From contig DASXUF010000088.1 in NCBI GenBank assembly GCA_036504975.1, positions 1 to 64,000 on the forward strand: DNA of 64,000 bases, read 5' to 3'. The position numbers and the translations under genes are program-made. Shown here one piece after another: positions 8,050-16,149 of this stretch; position 1 is the stretch's first letter, and every line of letters begins with the position of its first letter. This stretch comes from Candidatus Binatia bacterium (lineage in GTDB: Bacteria > Desulfobacterota > Binatia > UBA9968). Under the pieces are notes generated by a model that made no database searches, had not been told where the DNA came from, and worked only from the letters and a program-made list of their open reading frames with translations.

Positions 8050-8808
8050 ATGAGAAGCTTGTTGAAGCCGATTTCGGTGCTGGCCGGCTTCGTCCTCTGG
8101 CACGTCCTGGCGACGCGCGTCGTCAACGACGCGACTCTTCTCGTTTCGCCGCTGGTCGTGGTCGCCAAAGGCTATGACATGCTGTTCGTCACCGCGGATC
8201 TCTACCCGCACCTTTACGCCAGCTCGTGGATTTTTCTCCAGGGCATGCTTCTCGCCACCGTAGTCGGCGTCCCCATCGGCTTTGTAATGGCGCTGAGCCC
8301 GGTCGTGAGAGACTATTTGACGCCGTGGATGACCGCGCTCTACACGACGCCGCGCATCGCCTTCGCGCCCGTCATCCTGCTCTGGTTCGGCATCGACCTC
8401 TTGTCCAAAGTCATCATCGTCTTTCTCGGCTGCGTCTTTCCCATTCTCATCAATTCCTTTTACGGAATGAGAGTGGTGAGCCGGGAGTTTGTCGAGGTGG
8501 GCCGTTCCTTCCGCCTGTCTCGCGGCAGGCTCTTCCTAAAAATTCTGTTGCCCGCATCGGTCCCGTTCATTCTGTCCGGACTACGGCTCGCCGTCGGCCG
8601 CGGACTCACCGGCGTGGCGATCGCCGAGTGGTTCGGCGCGACCGAGGGTTTGGGCTACCTGATCTTCTTCGCCGGGCAGACGCTCAACATCCCCATTCTC
8701 TTCGTCGGCGTGGCGGTCTTCGCCATCCTCGGCATTCTCGGTTTTCAGTTGCTCAGAATCATCGAAGACTTCGCCAGCCCGTGGAGAAAGGAGCTGGCGA
8801 TAAAATAG
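8050..8808 (+). CDS. ABC transporter permease (NitT/TauT type), second subunit
   Basis: Second permease subunit of the same importer. It shares the architecture of its neighbour: six helices, the motif LLWFGIDLLSKVIIVFLGCVF in mid-protein, and a coupling loop VGRSFRLSRGRLFLKILLPA followed by LSGLRLAVGRGLTGVAIAEW. ATG 8050 is chosen; GTG 8041 in the same frame would overlap the stop of the first permease. Two adjacent, divergent permeases suggest a heterodimer rather than the homodimer common for SsuC or TauC. The stop lies 2 bases before the ATPase start. Confidence 0.9.
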   Translation: MRSLLKPISVLAGFVLWHVLATRVVNDATLLVSPLVVVAKGYDMLFVTADLYPHLYASSWIFLQGMLLATVVGVPIGFVMALSPVVRDYLTPWMTALYTTPRIAFAPVILLWFGIDLLSKVIIVFLGCVFPILINSFYGMRVVSREFVEVGRSFRLSRGRLFLKILLPASVPFILSGLRLAVGRGLTGVAIAEWFGATEGLGYLIFFAGQTLNIPILFVGVAVFAILGILGFQLLRIIEDFASPWRKELAIK

Positions 8809-8810
8809 TT

Positions 8811-9608
8811 ATGGCCGGGCCCGTACTTGAGCTGAGAAATCTTACCAAAGAAGTGCCGACCGGGAATCAACACCCGTTCGTCATTTTCAAGGACATCAAT
8901 CTGACCGTCAGAGAGGGCGAGTTCGTCAGCATCGTGGGGCCGAGCGGCTGCGGAAAAACGACTCTGCTCCGCGTCATCAACGGCCTGCTGCCGCAGTCCG
9001 GCGGACAGATATTCCTCGACGGCAAAGAGCAGAGCGGCGCCGGCAACGATCTAGTGATGGGGTTTGTTTTCCAGGGGGCCTCGCTGCTGCCGTGGCGCAC
9101 GAGCCTGAAGAACGTTCTTCTCGGCGTGGAAGGAAGAAAATCCTCCAGGGAGGCGGAAGAGACCGCGCGCCGTTATTTGAACCTCGTCGGGCTCTCCGGC
9201 TTCGAGAACCATTACCCGCATCAGCTCTCCGGCGGCATGCAGCAGCGCGTCAATCTGGCGCGCGCGCTGGTCGTCGATCCGAGAATTCTGCTCATGGACG
9301 AGCCCTTCGCCGCGCTCGATGCGCAGACGCGGACTTTCATGCAGTTGGAGCTGCTGAGAATCTGGTGGCAGACGAAGAAGACGGTCATTTTCATCACCCA
9401 CATGATTTCGGAGGCGATCCTGCTCTCGGACCGCGTCGTCGTCTTCAGCCATCGTCCGGGGCGCGTGCGTTCCGAGTACGCGGTCCCGCTTGCGCGCCCG
9501 AGAAATCTCGATATAAAATCCGATCCTCGCTTCGTCGAGCTGGAAAACGTCGTCTGGAAACAGATCGAGGAAGAGGTCAAGGCCGCCCGCGAAGGCGGCC
9601 CCATCTAA
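8811..9608 (+). CDS. ABC transporter ATP-binding protein (NitT/TauT type)
   Basis: Cytoplasmic ATPase that powers the adjacent permeases. It has Walker A GPSGCGKTT, Q-loop GFVFQGASLLPW, signature LSGGMQQR, Walker B ILLMDEPFAALD and the switch histidine in VIFITHM. Length of 265 aa is standard for SsuB/TauB/NrtD-type subunits. ATG 8811 is the start; the open frame extends upstream without good initiation signals. The last codons contain a perfect 7-bp stem (GGCCGCC/GGCGGCC, 9581-9600) that could form an mRNA hairpin between the membrane-complex genes and the downstream binding-protein genes. Confidence 0.93.
   Translation: MAGPVLELRNLTKEVPTGNQHPFVIFKDINLTVREGEFVSIVGPSGCGKTTLLRVINGLLPQSGGQIFLDGKEQSGAGNDLVMGFVFQGASLLPWRTSLKNVLLGVEGRKSSREAEETARRYLNLVGLSGFENHYPHQLSGGMQQRVNLARALVVDPRILLMDEPFAALDAQTRTFMQLELLRIWWQTKKTVIFITHMISEAILLSDRVVVFSHRPGRVRSEYAVPLARPRNLDIKSDPRFVELENVVWKQIEEEVKAAREGGPI
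9581..9600 (+). promoter_or_regulatory. Hairpin at the 3' end of the ATPase gene
   Basis: GGCCGCC and GGCGGCC are separated by six bases and form a strong stem overlapping the last codons. No T-run follows, so it is not a classical terminator. It may protect the upstream mRNA or partly uncouple the binding-protein genes, which are often expressed at higher levels. Confidence 0.35.
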
Positions 9609-9663
9609 GAAAGATGGAGTGCTGGAGCACTGGAGTGATGGAGTAATGTTCAACGGAGGTTTT

Positions 9664-10677
9664 ATGGCATCTCACAGCGTAAAAGTTTGGATTTTCATCT
9701 TCCTACTGCCTATCGCCTACTGCCTACCGCCTTCTTCGGAAGCCGGCGAAGCCGGCCTTCCCACCGTCCGCTTCGTCCAGAGCGGCCGCACCGCGTCGAG
9801 TTGGCCCCTGTTCGTCGGCGAAGAGAAGAAGTTCTTTCAAAAAAACGGAATTTATCTGGAAGAGATCATCATCCGCGGGGGCACCAACGTAACACGCGCC
9901 GTTCTTAGCAATACGATTCCCATCGGGCGGATTAACCCTGACTACGTGATCGACGCGATGGAGAAGGGCGCGCACGTAAAAATCGCCTCGGGCGCGATGG
10001 AAAAGTTGCCATACGATCTCGTGGGGCGCCCGGAGATCAAGAACGGCGCGGCCCTCAAAGGAAAAACGATCGGGGTCGATAGCCTTACCGGCGGGACCAC
10101 CCTAATGCTTTGGGAGGTAACGGAAAAAGCGTTCGGACTAAAACAGAATGACTACAAGCTTCTCGTCGTGGGAACCTCGCCGGACCGATACGCGGCCCTC
10201 AAAGGAGGCTCGGTCCAAGCTACTTTCATGGGTCCTCCGTTCAATTTGCGCGCGGAGAAAGAGGGTTTCACAAAACTCACTGACTTCCATAAGTATCTCG
10301 GCCCTATCCAATTTGTAGTCCAGTTCGTCCATGACGATTATCTCAAATCCAACCGAGCCGAGGTTGTCAAGGTCTTAAAGGGGATGGCTGAGGCGACCCG
10401 GTGGCTGTACGATCCCAAAAACAAGGAAGAGTCCCTGGCCATTTACGTCAAGCTTTTGAAGAGCACACGAGAAGCGGCTGAGGCTGATTACCGCTACATG
10501 ATCGAAGAGTTTAAACCGTTCCCAGTCGATGGCGCTATTAACAAGCAGGCGATTGAAAAGACCTTTGATTTGAGGGAAAAAGCGGGAAGATACGAAGGCA
10601 AGAAAGCCCCTTCGTATACCGGCTATGTCGATATGACTCTTGTGGAGGAGGCTAAAAAGCAGCTTGGATGGAAATAA
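9664..10677 (+). CDS. ABC transporter substrate-binding protein (NMT1-like), first
   Basis: Periplasmic binding protein of the NMT1/THI5-SsuA type. A Sec signal peptide spans about residues 1-28 (hydrophobic core WIFIFLLPIAYCLPP). The mature domain starts with TVRFVQSGRTASSWPLFVGEEKKFFQKNG, the usual first strand and helix, and has the hinge phrase LKGKTIGVDSLTGGTT. ATG 9664 has a good GGAGG 4-9 bases upstream (9656-9660); the upstream frame from 9619 is repeat DNA. It follows the ATPase gene and precedes a second binding protein, so the importer may have two alternative receptors. Confidence 0.88.
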   Translation: MASHSVKVWIFIFLLPIAYCLPPSSEAGEAGLPTVRFVQSGRTASSWPLFVGEEKKFFQKNGIYLEEIIIRGGTNVTRAVLSNTIPIGRINPDYVIDAMEKGAHVKIASGAMEKLPYDLVGRPEIKNGAALKGKTIGVDSLTGGTTLMLWEVTEKAFGLKQNDYKLLVVGTSPDRYAALKGGSVQATFMGPPFNLRAEKEGFTKLTDFHKYLGPIQFVVQFVHDDYLKSNRAEVVKVLKGMAEATRWLYDPKNKEESLAIYVKLLKSTREAAEADYRYMIEEFKPFPVDGAINKQAIEKTFDLREKAGRYEGKKAPSYTGYVDMTLVEEAKKQLGWK

Positions 10678-10697
10678 TTTTGTCGAAAGGTGCACCT

Positions 10698-11696
10698 ATG
10701 AAAATATTTTTCCAGACCGTGACGTTGATCGCGCTTGTTCAGCTCTGCGCTTCCGGTAAGCTCCCGGCTCAGGAACTGAAGAAGATCAGAATCGGGTATC
10801 CGTCGTTGAGCTTCCGGCAGAGCAACGTCTGGGTGGCAAGAGAAGTCGGCCTGTTCAAGAAATACGGCCTGGACGTGGACCCGGTTTTTCTTCGCGGCGG
10901 GCAGATCGCGACGCAGGCGCTGGCCGGCGGCGATCCGCCGATCGTGAACATCGGCACGGTGGTGCAGGCCAATCTGACCGGCTTTAGCCTCGTGCTCGTC
11001 GCCGCGGTGGAGACGCAATACGACCAGATCGTGTTCGCCCGCCCCGGCATCGCCAAGCTGGAGCAACTCAAAGGAAAAAGATTCGGTATCAGTGGGTTTG
11101 GATCCGCGACTCATTACGCTACGCTTATCTTGTTGAAGCACCTGAACATCGATCCCAAAGACATGACGCTCCTGCCGACCGGACCCGACGCGGAACGGCT
11201 CGCCGCCATGATCGCCGGCAAACTCGACGCCACCCTGTTCACTTCTTCGGCCGCGGCGCCGGCGAGAAAATCCGGCTTCGTCGAGCTGCTGCAGATCGGT
11301 GACCTGGGAGTCGAAGTCCAGGGAAACGGTTTCGCCACCTCGCGCGATTACGTAAAGACCAATCGCGACGTGGTCAAAAACGCGTTGAAGGGATTCGTCG
11401 AGGCGATTTATTTCATTTATGCCAACAAGAAAGAGACCCAGAAAGTTTTCGCCAAATACATGCGCACCAACGATCCGGACGTGCTCGAAGATTCGTATAA
11501 CGGCTACATCAAGTCGATCCCGAAGAAGCCCTATCCGACGCTGAAGGGCATCCAATTCATGCTCGACATGCTGTCCGAGAAGATGCCGCAGGCAAAAAAC
11601 GCCAAGCCGGAGCAGTTCGTCGATTTAAGCTTTCTCCAGGAGCTGGAGAAGGAGAACTTCTTCAACGAAATGGCAAAGCGGTACCCGACGAAATAA
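10698..11696 (+). CDS. ABC transporter substrate-binding protein (NMT1-like), second
   Basis: Second periplasmic receptor, 332 aa. The signal peptide (about residues 1-25) ends near LPAQ, followed by KKIRIGYPSLSFRQSNVWVAREVGLF, a typical NMT1/SsuA start. The hinge segment LEQLKGKRFGISGFGSATH and the extended C-terminal helix region are normal. ATG 10698 follows AAAGGTG; an upstream ATG at 10668 overlaps the previous gene and lacks a signal peptide. The two receptors differ considerably, so they probably recognise different ligands or arose by an old duplication. Confidence 0.9.
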   Translation: MKIFFQTVTLIALVQLCASGKLPAQELKKIRIGYPSLSFRQSNVWVAREVGLFKKYGLDVDPVFLRGGQIATQALAGGDPPIVNIGTVVQANLTGFSLVLVAAVETQYDQIVFARPGIAKLEQLKGKRFGISGFGSATHYATLILLKHLNIDPKDMTLLPTGPDAERLAAMIAGKLDATLFTSSAAAPARKSGFVELLQIGDLGVEVQGNGFATSRDYVKTNRDVVKNALKGFVEAIYFIYANKKETQKVFAKYMRTNDPDVLEDSYNGYIKSIPKKPYPTLKGIQFMLDMLSEKMPQAKNAKPEQFVDLSFLQELEKENFFNEMAKRYPTK

Positions 11697-11713
11697 AGGA
11701 TGAAACCGGAAAG

Positions 11714-11738
11714 CCTGTCCTGAGCGGAGTCGAAGGGA
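11714..11738. repeat. CTTCGAC/GCTCAGG dispersed repeat
   Basis: CCTGTCCTGAGCGGAGTCGAAGGG, an inverted member of the CTTCGACGAGCTCAGG family, lies in the gap before the RidA gene. Confidence 0.6.
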
Positions 11739-11772
11739 TGAAAGCTGAAATAAGAACGACGGAGGAAGTATA

Positions 11773-12162
11773 ATGGCAACCAAAGTAATTCAGCCCAAGA
11801 GTTTGTCCGATCCGCGGCCGAGATACTCGCAGGGAATTCTCGCCGAGGGCGGCAGGCTGCTTTTCGTCGCCGGACAAACCGCATCCGATAAAGACGGCAA
11901 CGTGGTCGGCAAAGGCGACATCGAAGCGCAAACACAGCAGGTCTTCAAGAATCTGCGCGCGGTGCTGGAAGAGGCCGGCGGATCGCTCGACAATCTGGTC
12001 ATGACCACGACGTATATCACCGACCGAAAGTATCGCGAGGGTTATAACAAGGTGCGGATGCAGCAGTACAAGAAGAATTCGCCGACGAGCACGCTCGTCA
12101 TCATAACGGGACTCGCGCACCCGGATTACCTGATCGAGATCAACGGCATCGCGGTGCTGTGA
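11773..12162 (+). CDS. RidA (YjgF/YER057c/UK114) family protein
   Basis: A 129-residue protein with the RidA chorismate-mutase-like fold, active as a trimer in the cytosol. RYSQGILAEGGRLLFVAGQT and the C-terminal PTSTLVIITGLAHPDYLIEINGIAVL match the family. Archetypal RidA hydrolyses reactive 2-aminoacrylate and other enamines or imines; the catalytic arginine expected about 25 residues from the C-terminus is replaced here (TSTLVIITGLA rather than xRxxVxVxxLP), so this may be a non-RidA subgroup acting in a catabolic pathway. A GGAGG-like site (ACGGAGGAAGTATA) precedes ATG 11773. It stands between the importer and a hydroxyacid dehydrogenase. Confidence 0.88.
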   Translation: MATKVIQPKSLSDPRPRYSQGILAEGGRLLFVAGQTASDKDGNVVGKGDIEAQTQQVFKNLRAVLEEAGGSLDNLVMTTTYITDRKYREGYNKVRMQQYKKNSPTSTLVIITGLAHPDYLIEINGIAVL

Positions 12163-12189
12163 ACGGAGTTTAGCAACGTTTCCGTTCAT

Positions 12190-12270
12190 GCTTCGACAGG
12201 CTCAGCACGAACGGGACACAGCGGACTCCGCACCACCACAATCCGTTCACCCTGAGCTTGTCGAAGGGTT
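12190..12270. repeat. Two inverted CTTCGAC/GCTCAGG repeats
   Basis: CTTCGACAGGCTCAGCACG at 12191 and CCCTGAGCTTGTCGAAGGG at 12250-12268 are inverted relatives separated by about 40 bases. The right-hand copy ends 9-10 bases before the ATG of the hydroxyacid dehydrogenase and so occupies its ribosome-binding region; no other Shine-Dalgarno sequence is visible. Confidence 0.6.
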
Positions 12271-12278
12271 CTCCAAAA

Positions 12279-13271
12279 ATGAAGGTTACCGTCCTCGATG
12301 ACTACCAGCACGCGTTTGCAAGCTCCCCGGCGATCGAGCGGCTGCGGCAGAAGGCGCAAGTAGAAATCTTCACCGAGAAGTTCGCGTCCGAAGAAAAATT
12401 AATTCAAGCGCTCAAGGGATCACAGGCGATCATTCCGATCCGCGAGCGAACTAAGTTTCCCGCTCCGTTGCTCAAGGCTCTCGCCGATCTCGAGATCATC
12501 GCCCAAACGGGAAACCACGCCTACCACATAGACATGGAAGCGGCGACCGCCGCGGGAATCGTCGTCGCGATGGCTCCCGCCGGCACCGGAGTCACAGAGC
12601 TGACCATCGGACTCATGATCGCCGCGATGCGCCGCATCCCGCAGAGCGATCAGGCGATGCGCCGCGGCGAGTGGCCGTTGGTGCTGGGCTACGTTCTCCG
12701 GGGGAAAACTCTCGGCATCCTGGGTCTTGGCAAAGTGGGCGCCGAAGTGGCACGCATCGCCCAGGCCTTCGGCATGAGGGTCGTCGCCTGGGGACCGACA
12801 CTGACAAAAGAGCGGGCGGAAAAATCCGGCGCGGACTACATGTCGCTGGAAGAAGTCATGAAGACCAGTGACGTCGTGTCCGTTCATCTCAAGCTGTCAG
12901 ATCAAAGCAAGGGATTGCTCGACGAAACGAAGCTGCGCCTCATGAAAAAACCCGCCTACCTCGTCAACACGGCGCGCGGCGCGATCGTCGACGAGGAGGC
13001 GCTGGCGAAAATTCTCCGGGAGCACGCCATCGCGGGCGCGGCGCTGGACGTGTTCGTCGAAGAGCCTTTGCCGGCGGCGAGCCCGCTCACGAAGCTCGAC
13101 AACGTCGTTCTCGCGCCGCATCTCGGCTGGCCGACTGACGCCGGCTTTCATGGTTTTGCCGAACACGCCGTGGAAAATATTTTGAGCTACATGGACGGCA
13201 AGCTCACACGCGCGGTCAATCCCGAGGCGCTCCAGCGCCGCAAAAAACCCTCACCCCTACCCTCTCCCTGA
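12279..13271 (+). CDS. D-2-hydroxyacid dehydrogenase (SerA-like)
   Basis: NAD(P)-dependent oxidoreductase of the D-isomer 2-hydroxyacid family, cytosolic, probably dimeric. The dinucleotide-binding motif is LGILGLGKVGAEVARI (about residues 147-162). The catalytic Arg is in NTARGAIVDEEAL, the Glu in VEEPLP and the His in APHLGW, all present. It resembles phosphoglycerate dehydrogenase and hydroxypyruvate/glyoxylate reductases but lacks an ACT domain, so the substrate is open. ATG 12279 is the start. The final residues KKPSPLPSP and the stop codon are supplied by a palindromic repeat (13248-13292), meaning the original C-terminus was replaced or extended. Confidence 0.92.
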   Translation: MKVTVLDDYQHAFASSPAIERLRQKAQVEIFTEKFASEEKLIQALKGSQAIIPIRERTKFPAPLLKALADLEIIAQTGNHAYHIDMEAATAAGIVVAMAPAGTGVTELTIGLMIAAMRRIPQSDQAMRRGEWPLVLGYVLRGKTLGILGLGKVGAEVARIAQAFGMRVVAWGPTLTKERAEKSGADYMSLEEVMKTSDVVSVHLKLSDQSKGLLDETKLRLMKKPAYLVNTARGAIVDEEALAKILREHAIAGAALDVFVEEPLPAASPLTKLDNVVLAPHLGWPTDAGFHGFAEHAVENILSYMDGKLTRAVNPEALQRRKKPSPLPSP

Positions 13272-13292
13272 GGGAGAGGGCGAGGGTGAGGG
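13248..13292. repeat. Palindromic CCCTCACCC...CTCTCCCTGAGGG repeat giving a stop codon
   Basis: CCCTCACCCCTACCCTCTCC followed by CTGAGGGAGAGGGCGAGGG is a near-perfect fold-back. Its central CTGAGG supplies the TGA of the hydroxyacid dehydrogenase. Related copies are at 51984-52078 and 55303-55345; the latter also ends a gene. Confidence 0.8.
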
Positions 13293-13318
13293 AATTGCAT
13301 TCGCTGATAGTTGATCGC

Positions 13319-14608
13319 TCACAGTGCGTCGATTCTCGTTTTGTACAGGCTTCGGTTTTCTTCGTCGAGAATTTCGACCAGCATCTGAGACGGAGCGGCT
13401 TCGGGGTCGATCGTGATCATGGCATAGTTGAACGTCTTGTTGGCGAAAAATTCCACGCTCTCGGAGTAGCCGACGCCGAAAACGTTCAGCTGCGCGGCCA
13501 GCGGGCCCGTCACGATCTCTTTTAGGCCCAAGCGGCCCGGGATCCGCGCCACGGCGGCGTAATGCAGGTCGGCGCTGACAAAAACGACGCCTGTGATTTT
13601 TTTCTCCTCGATCCATCGCATCACATCCGACCGTTCGCGCGCATACGCCTCCCATCGGTCCCGGCCGCCGCCGTAAAAAGGCACGGGCGTCGCTACAATC
13701 TTGAACAGGGCGGATGACCGCGCGAGCCCGTCCAGGAGCCATTCTTTTTGCCGGCTTCCGAGCATCGTCCCTTTGGCGCGCTCGCGGTACTGCCTCCCGT
13801 CGAGAAGAAAAAGCTCGAGCGCCCTGCCCCAGCGAAACGAGCGGTAGATGCGATTCGGTTCGCTGCCATCGCGGCGCACCGGCCAATAATCCAGGAACGC
13901 TCGTTGCCCGATGGCCGCCAGGGGATGGCCCGCTTCATAGTTGTCCCTGACTTCGTGATCGTCCCAGATGGCGTAGACGCTGGTCTCGGAAAACAGCCTT
14001 TGGCTCGGAGGATCGTCGCGATTGGTGCGATACTTCGACCAAAACTGGGGAAGTTCGGAGGCTATGAAGTTGCGGTCGGCGTAAATCGTGTCGCCCAGGT
14101 GAACAAAAAAATCCGGCCGCTTGGCGCGGATTGCGTCCATGATGGTGAAGGGTCGGTAGCCTTCGCGCGTATCTCCGCCAAAACAAAACTTCACGACGGC
14201 CGTTGCATCCGCTGTCGGTGCCGTGACGAATTTTCCCACCAGTCCCGGCTTTTTTCCGGCAACCGCGGCGCGGTAGTAATAAACCGTAGCGGGATCGAGA
14301 CGGCTGAGCAGGAGCTTCGCGGTAAAATCGGAGTCGCCGGCGACCCGTATCGGGCCGGCGGAAGCAGATGAGACAAGCGTCGCGTCCTTACCGTATTGGA
14401 TTGAAACCGAGCTCTCCGGTTGGGCGCGGAGCCAGACGACCGCTCCGTCCGGCGTCACGTCGCCCGTGACGTATCCAAGCGAGAGACCGGTGTCGGCATC
14501 GAAGCGGCCGGCGGTTCCCAGAGCGCACGCCGACGCGCCGAATGCAAACGGAGCTGCCAGGCCGGCTTTGCCCGCTAGTCGAAGGAAGGCGCGTCGTGAG
14601 AGTTGCAT
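13319..14608 (-). CDS. phoD: PhoD-like alkaline phosphatase (Tat-exported)
   Basis: Secreted metallophosphoesterase releasing phosphate from mono- and diesters. The N-terminus LSRRAFLRLAGKAG is a twin-arginine signal, followed by a hydrophobic stretch and an Ala-x-Ala region, so export is folded and cofactor-loaded. A fibronectin-like PhoD_N domain follows (about 40-135), then the catalytic domain with FCFGGDTREG, HLGDTIYADRNF, IWDDHEVRDNYEAG and FVSADLHYAA, which carry the metal ligands (Ca/Fe in known PhoD). At 429 aa it is somewhat shorter than Bacillus PhoD. It is the distal gene of a minus-strand group with a small permease 20 bases upstream. Confidence 0.92.
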   Translation of the reverse strand: MQLSRRAFLRLAGKAGLAAPFAFGASACALGTAGRFDADTGLSLGYVTGDVTPDGAVVWLRAQPESSVSIQYGKDATLVSSASAGPIRVAGDSDFTAKLLLSRLDPATVYYYRAAVAGKKPGLVGKFVTAPTADATAVVKFCFGGDTREGYRPFTIMDAIRAKRPDFFVHLGDTIYADRNFIASELPQFWSKYRTNRDDPPSQRLFSETSVYAIWDDHEVRDNYEAGHPLAAIGQRAFLDYWPVRRDGSEPNRIYRSFRWGRALELFLLDGRQYRERAKGTMLGSRQKEWLLDGLARSSALFKIVATPVPFYGGGRDRWEAYARERSDVMRWIEEKKITGVVFVSADLHYAAVARIPGRLGLKEIVTGPLAAQLNVFGVGYSESVEFFANKTFNYAMITIDPEAAPSQMLVEILDEENRSLYKTRIDAL

Positions 14609-14628
14609 CGCGATCGTTCAGTTTTGTT

Positions 14629-15129
14629 TCACGAGCCCCAGTCTTTCCAGAGGAGAGCGGAAAGCCATCCCGCGAACAATGGAAACGCGAGGCTCACCGC
14701 CAGGCGCAGAGCGACGACGCGCGCTCCCAGGAACGGAACTTCCCAGACGATAGCGCGATGAACGCCCAGAACGGACCACGAGGTGAGATAAGAAATCAGC
14801 GGCCCGACACCGACCCCTGTTTTGTACAATGACGCGACAATAGGGAATTGCATCATCGGACCGCCCGGAGTGACCGCCCCAAGCCCCATCGCGATCACGA
14901 GCCCCTTCCACCCGGACTCGGCGCCCATCCACCGGGCGATGACTTCCTCGGGGACGACCGCCTGAATGATACCGGCTATGAGAAATGCCGCGACCATGCG
15001 CGGCAAAACCTCCAGCATCAGAGCGACGCCCGCGCCCGTCCCCTTGCCCGCAAGCTCCGGGGCCTTCAGATAAAGTCCGGCGAGGAGCGCCAGCGCCACC
15101 GCCATCATGATCAACGTAGAGATATCCAT
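14629..15129 (-). CDS. Small membrane permease-like protein (DUF318/ArsP-like half)
   Basis: A 166-residue membrane protein with about four to five helices. The segments VLPRMVAAFLIAGIIQAVVP and TPGGPMMQFPIVASLYKTG resemble the two-half permease family (DUF318, YraQ/ArsP type), in which P-rich re-entrant motifs line the path; here only one half is present, so a homodimer may be formed. ATG 15129 is preceded by GAGGAGGT, a strong ribosome site, which decides it over the upstream in-frame ATG at 15171. Substrate unknown. It lies just upstream of phoD on the same strand, so a link to phosphate or oxyanion handling is possible but unproven. Confidence 0.7.
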   Translation of the reverse strand: MDISTLIMMAVALALLAGLYLKAPELAGKGTGAGVALMLEVLPRMVAAFLIAGIIQAVVPEEVIARWMGAESGWKGLVIAMGLGAVTPGGPMMQFPIVASLYKTGVGVGPLISYLTSWSVLGVHRAIVWEVPFLGARVVALRLAVSLAFPLFAGWLSALLWKDWGS

Positions 15130-15288
15130 AGACCTCCTCAGCGCGAGCCGCGATGTTCCTTTTAAAGACATGGGCGATCTCCGGCGGCGCGAATTCCTCG
15201 GTGGCTTAACTTTCCTGCGCGCGGGAAGTGACGGAGCGTATTTGAATGATCGTGCGAATCAAAACGGATCACTGCCGGCAGGCGGCGT

Positions 15289-15993
15289 TCAAAGCGCCCG
15301 TCGAACCGCCTCCGGCAGCAAGTGGCCTTTCACTTCGTCGAGATGCATGACGTCGGCGTACTTATGATGCAGGTCGAAGAGGTTGACTTTGTGCGAGAGA
15401 ACGCTGCGGTCGAAAACGCATTCCTCGACCACGACCGTGTGGAAGCCGTTCGAGTAGGCGTCGACCACGCTCGCACGCACGCAGCCGCTAGTGGTCTCGC
15501 CGCAGACGATCAGGCTGTCGACTCCGAGCATGGTTAAATGCGCGATCAGCGGCGTGCCGAAAAAACCGCTCGCGCGCTCTTTGTAGATGACGAGATCGCC
15601 GGGCTCGGGCTTGAACGCCTCGTAGATTTCATAAGCGCGAGGGTCGATTTTTTGTATCCGCCGATTGGTCGCGTGAACGTTCACGGGCTTGGCCTCACCG
15701 CGCGTCTCGGTCGTGGTGTAGATCACCGGCAGACCGCGCGAGCGCGCGGCGGCGAACAGCTCTTGAATCGACTTGACCGCATTCCAGGCGTGAATGCCGC
15801 ACGCGCTGGGAAATTCTTTCACGACTTCACTGACGGGCCGTTGGCCGCCTTCGAAAGCCAGATTGTAAAGATCTATTGCAAGCAGCGCGGGGCGCTGCCC
15901 GATGTACGTCTCACGGCGATAGTGCCGGTAAATTTCCATGATCTCTTCGCTGACGACGTCTTTCCAGCAGTGGTCTTCGAAGCGATCGGTCAT
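15289..15993 (-). CDS. Isochorismatase-family cysteine hydrolase
   Basis: Cytosolic hydrolase of the isochorismatase/N-carbamoylsarcosine amidase fold. The triad is visible: Asp in PALLAIDLYNLAF, Lys in LVIYKERASGFFGTPL, and Cys in CGETTSGCVRASVVDA, with the cis-peptide-type V/T-S-G preceding the cysteine. Length of 234 aa is normal. ATG 15993 has GGAGG about 7 bases upstream; a TTG two codons earlier is less likely. Members cleave carbamoyl or amide bonds (nicotinamide, biuret, N-carbamoylsarcosine) or isochorismate; the EXTRA N-terminal 35 residues (DHCWKDVVSEEIMEIYRHY) resemble the N-carbamoylsarcosine amidase branch. It is separated from the permease by about 160 bases. Confidence 0.85.
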   Translation of the reverse strand: MTDRFEDHCWKDVVSEEIMEIYRHYRRETYIGQRPALLAIDLYNLAFEGGQRPVSEVVKEFPSACGIHAWNAVKSIQELFAAARSRGLPVIYTTTETRGEAKPVNVHATNRRIQKIDPRAYEIYEAFKPEPGDLVIYKERASGFFGTPLIAHLTMLGVDSLIVCGETTSGCVRASVVDAYSNGFHTVVVEECVFDRSVLSHKVNLFDLHHKYADVMHLDEVKGHLLPEAVRRAL

Positions 15994-16149
15994 CGTCAAC
16001 CTCCATCAAAAAGTTTGCTGAGTTTCAGTGACATATCTATGCTCCACCCACCACCCTGTCAAGCTGAGACATTTTAGATTGCGCGCAGGAAGGACAATGT
16101 TCGCGGACCCTGCCCTGACCGGATAAAAAGAGAGATGCTTCGCGTCGCT
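15994..16149. other. Intergenic stretch with no recognised gene
   Basis: Upstream of the hydrolase gene this stretch carries its Shine-Dalgarno (AACCTCC on the plus strand) and probably its promoter, then 100 bases without recognisable features up to the likely right end of the IS110-type element. Confidence 0.4.

Noticed and set aside
8226..8810. Upstream extension of the ATPase frame (195 codons)
   Set aside because: Overlaps the second permease in another frame; the ATPase domain starts at ATG 8811.
9581..9600. Rho-independent terminator after the ATPase gene
   Set aside because: The stem is strong but no T-run follows; kept only as a possible mRNA-stability hairpin.
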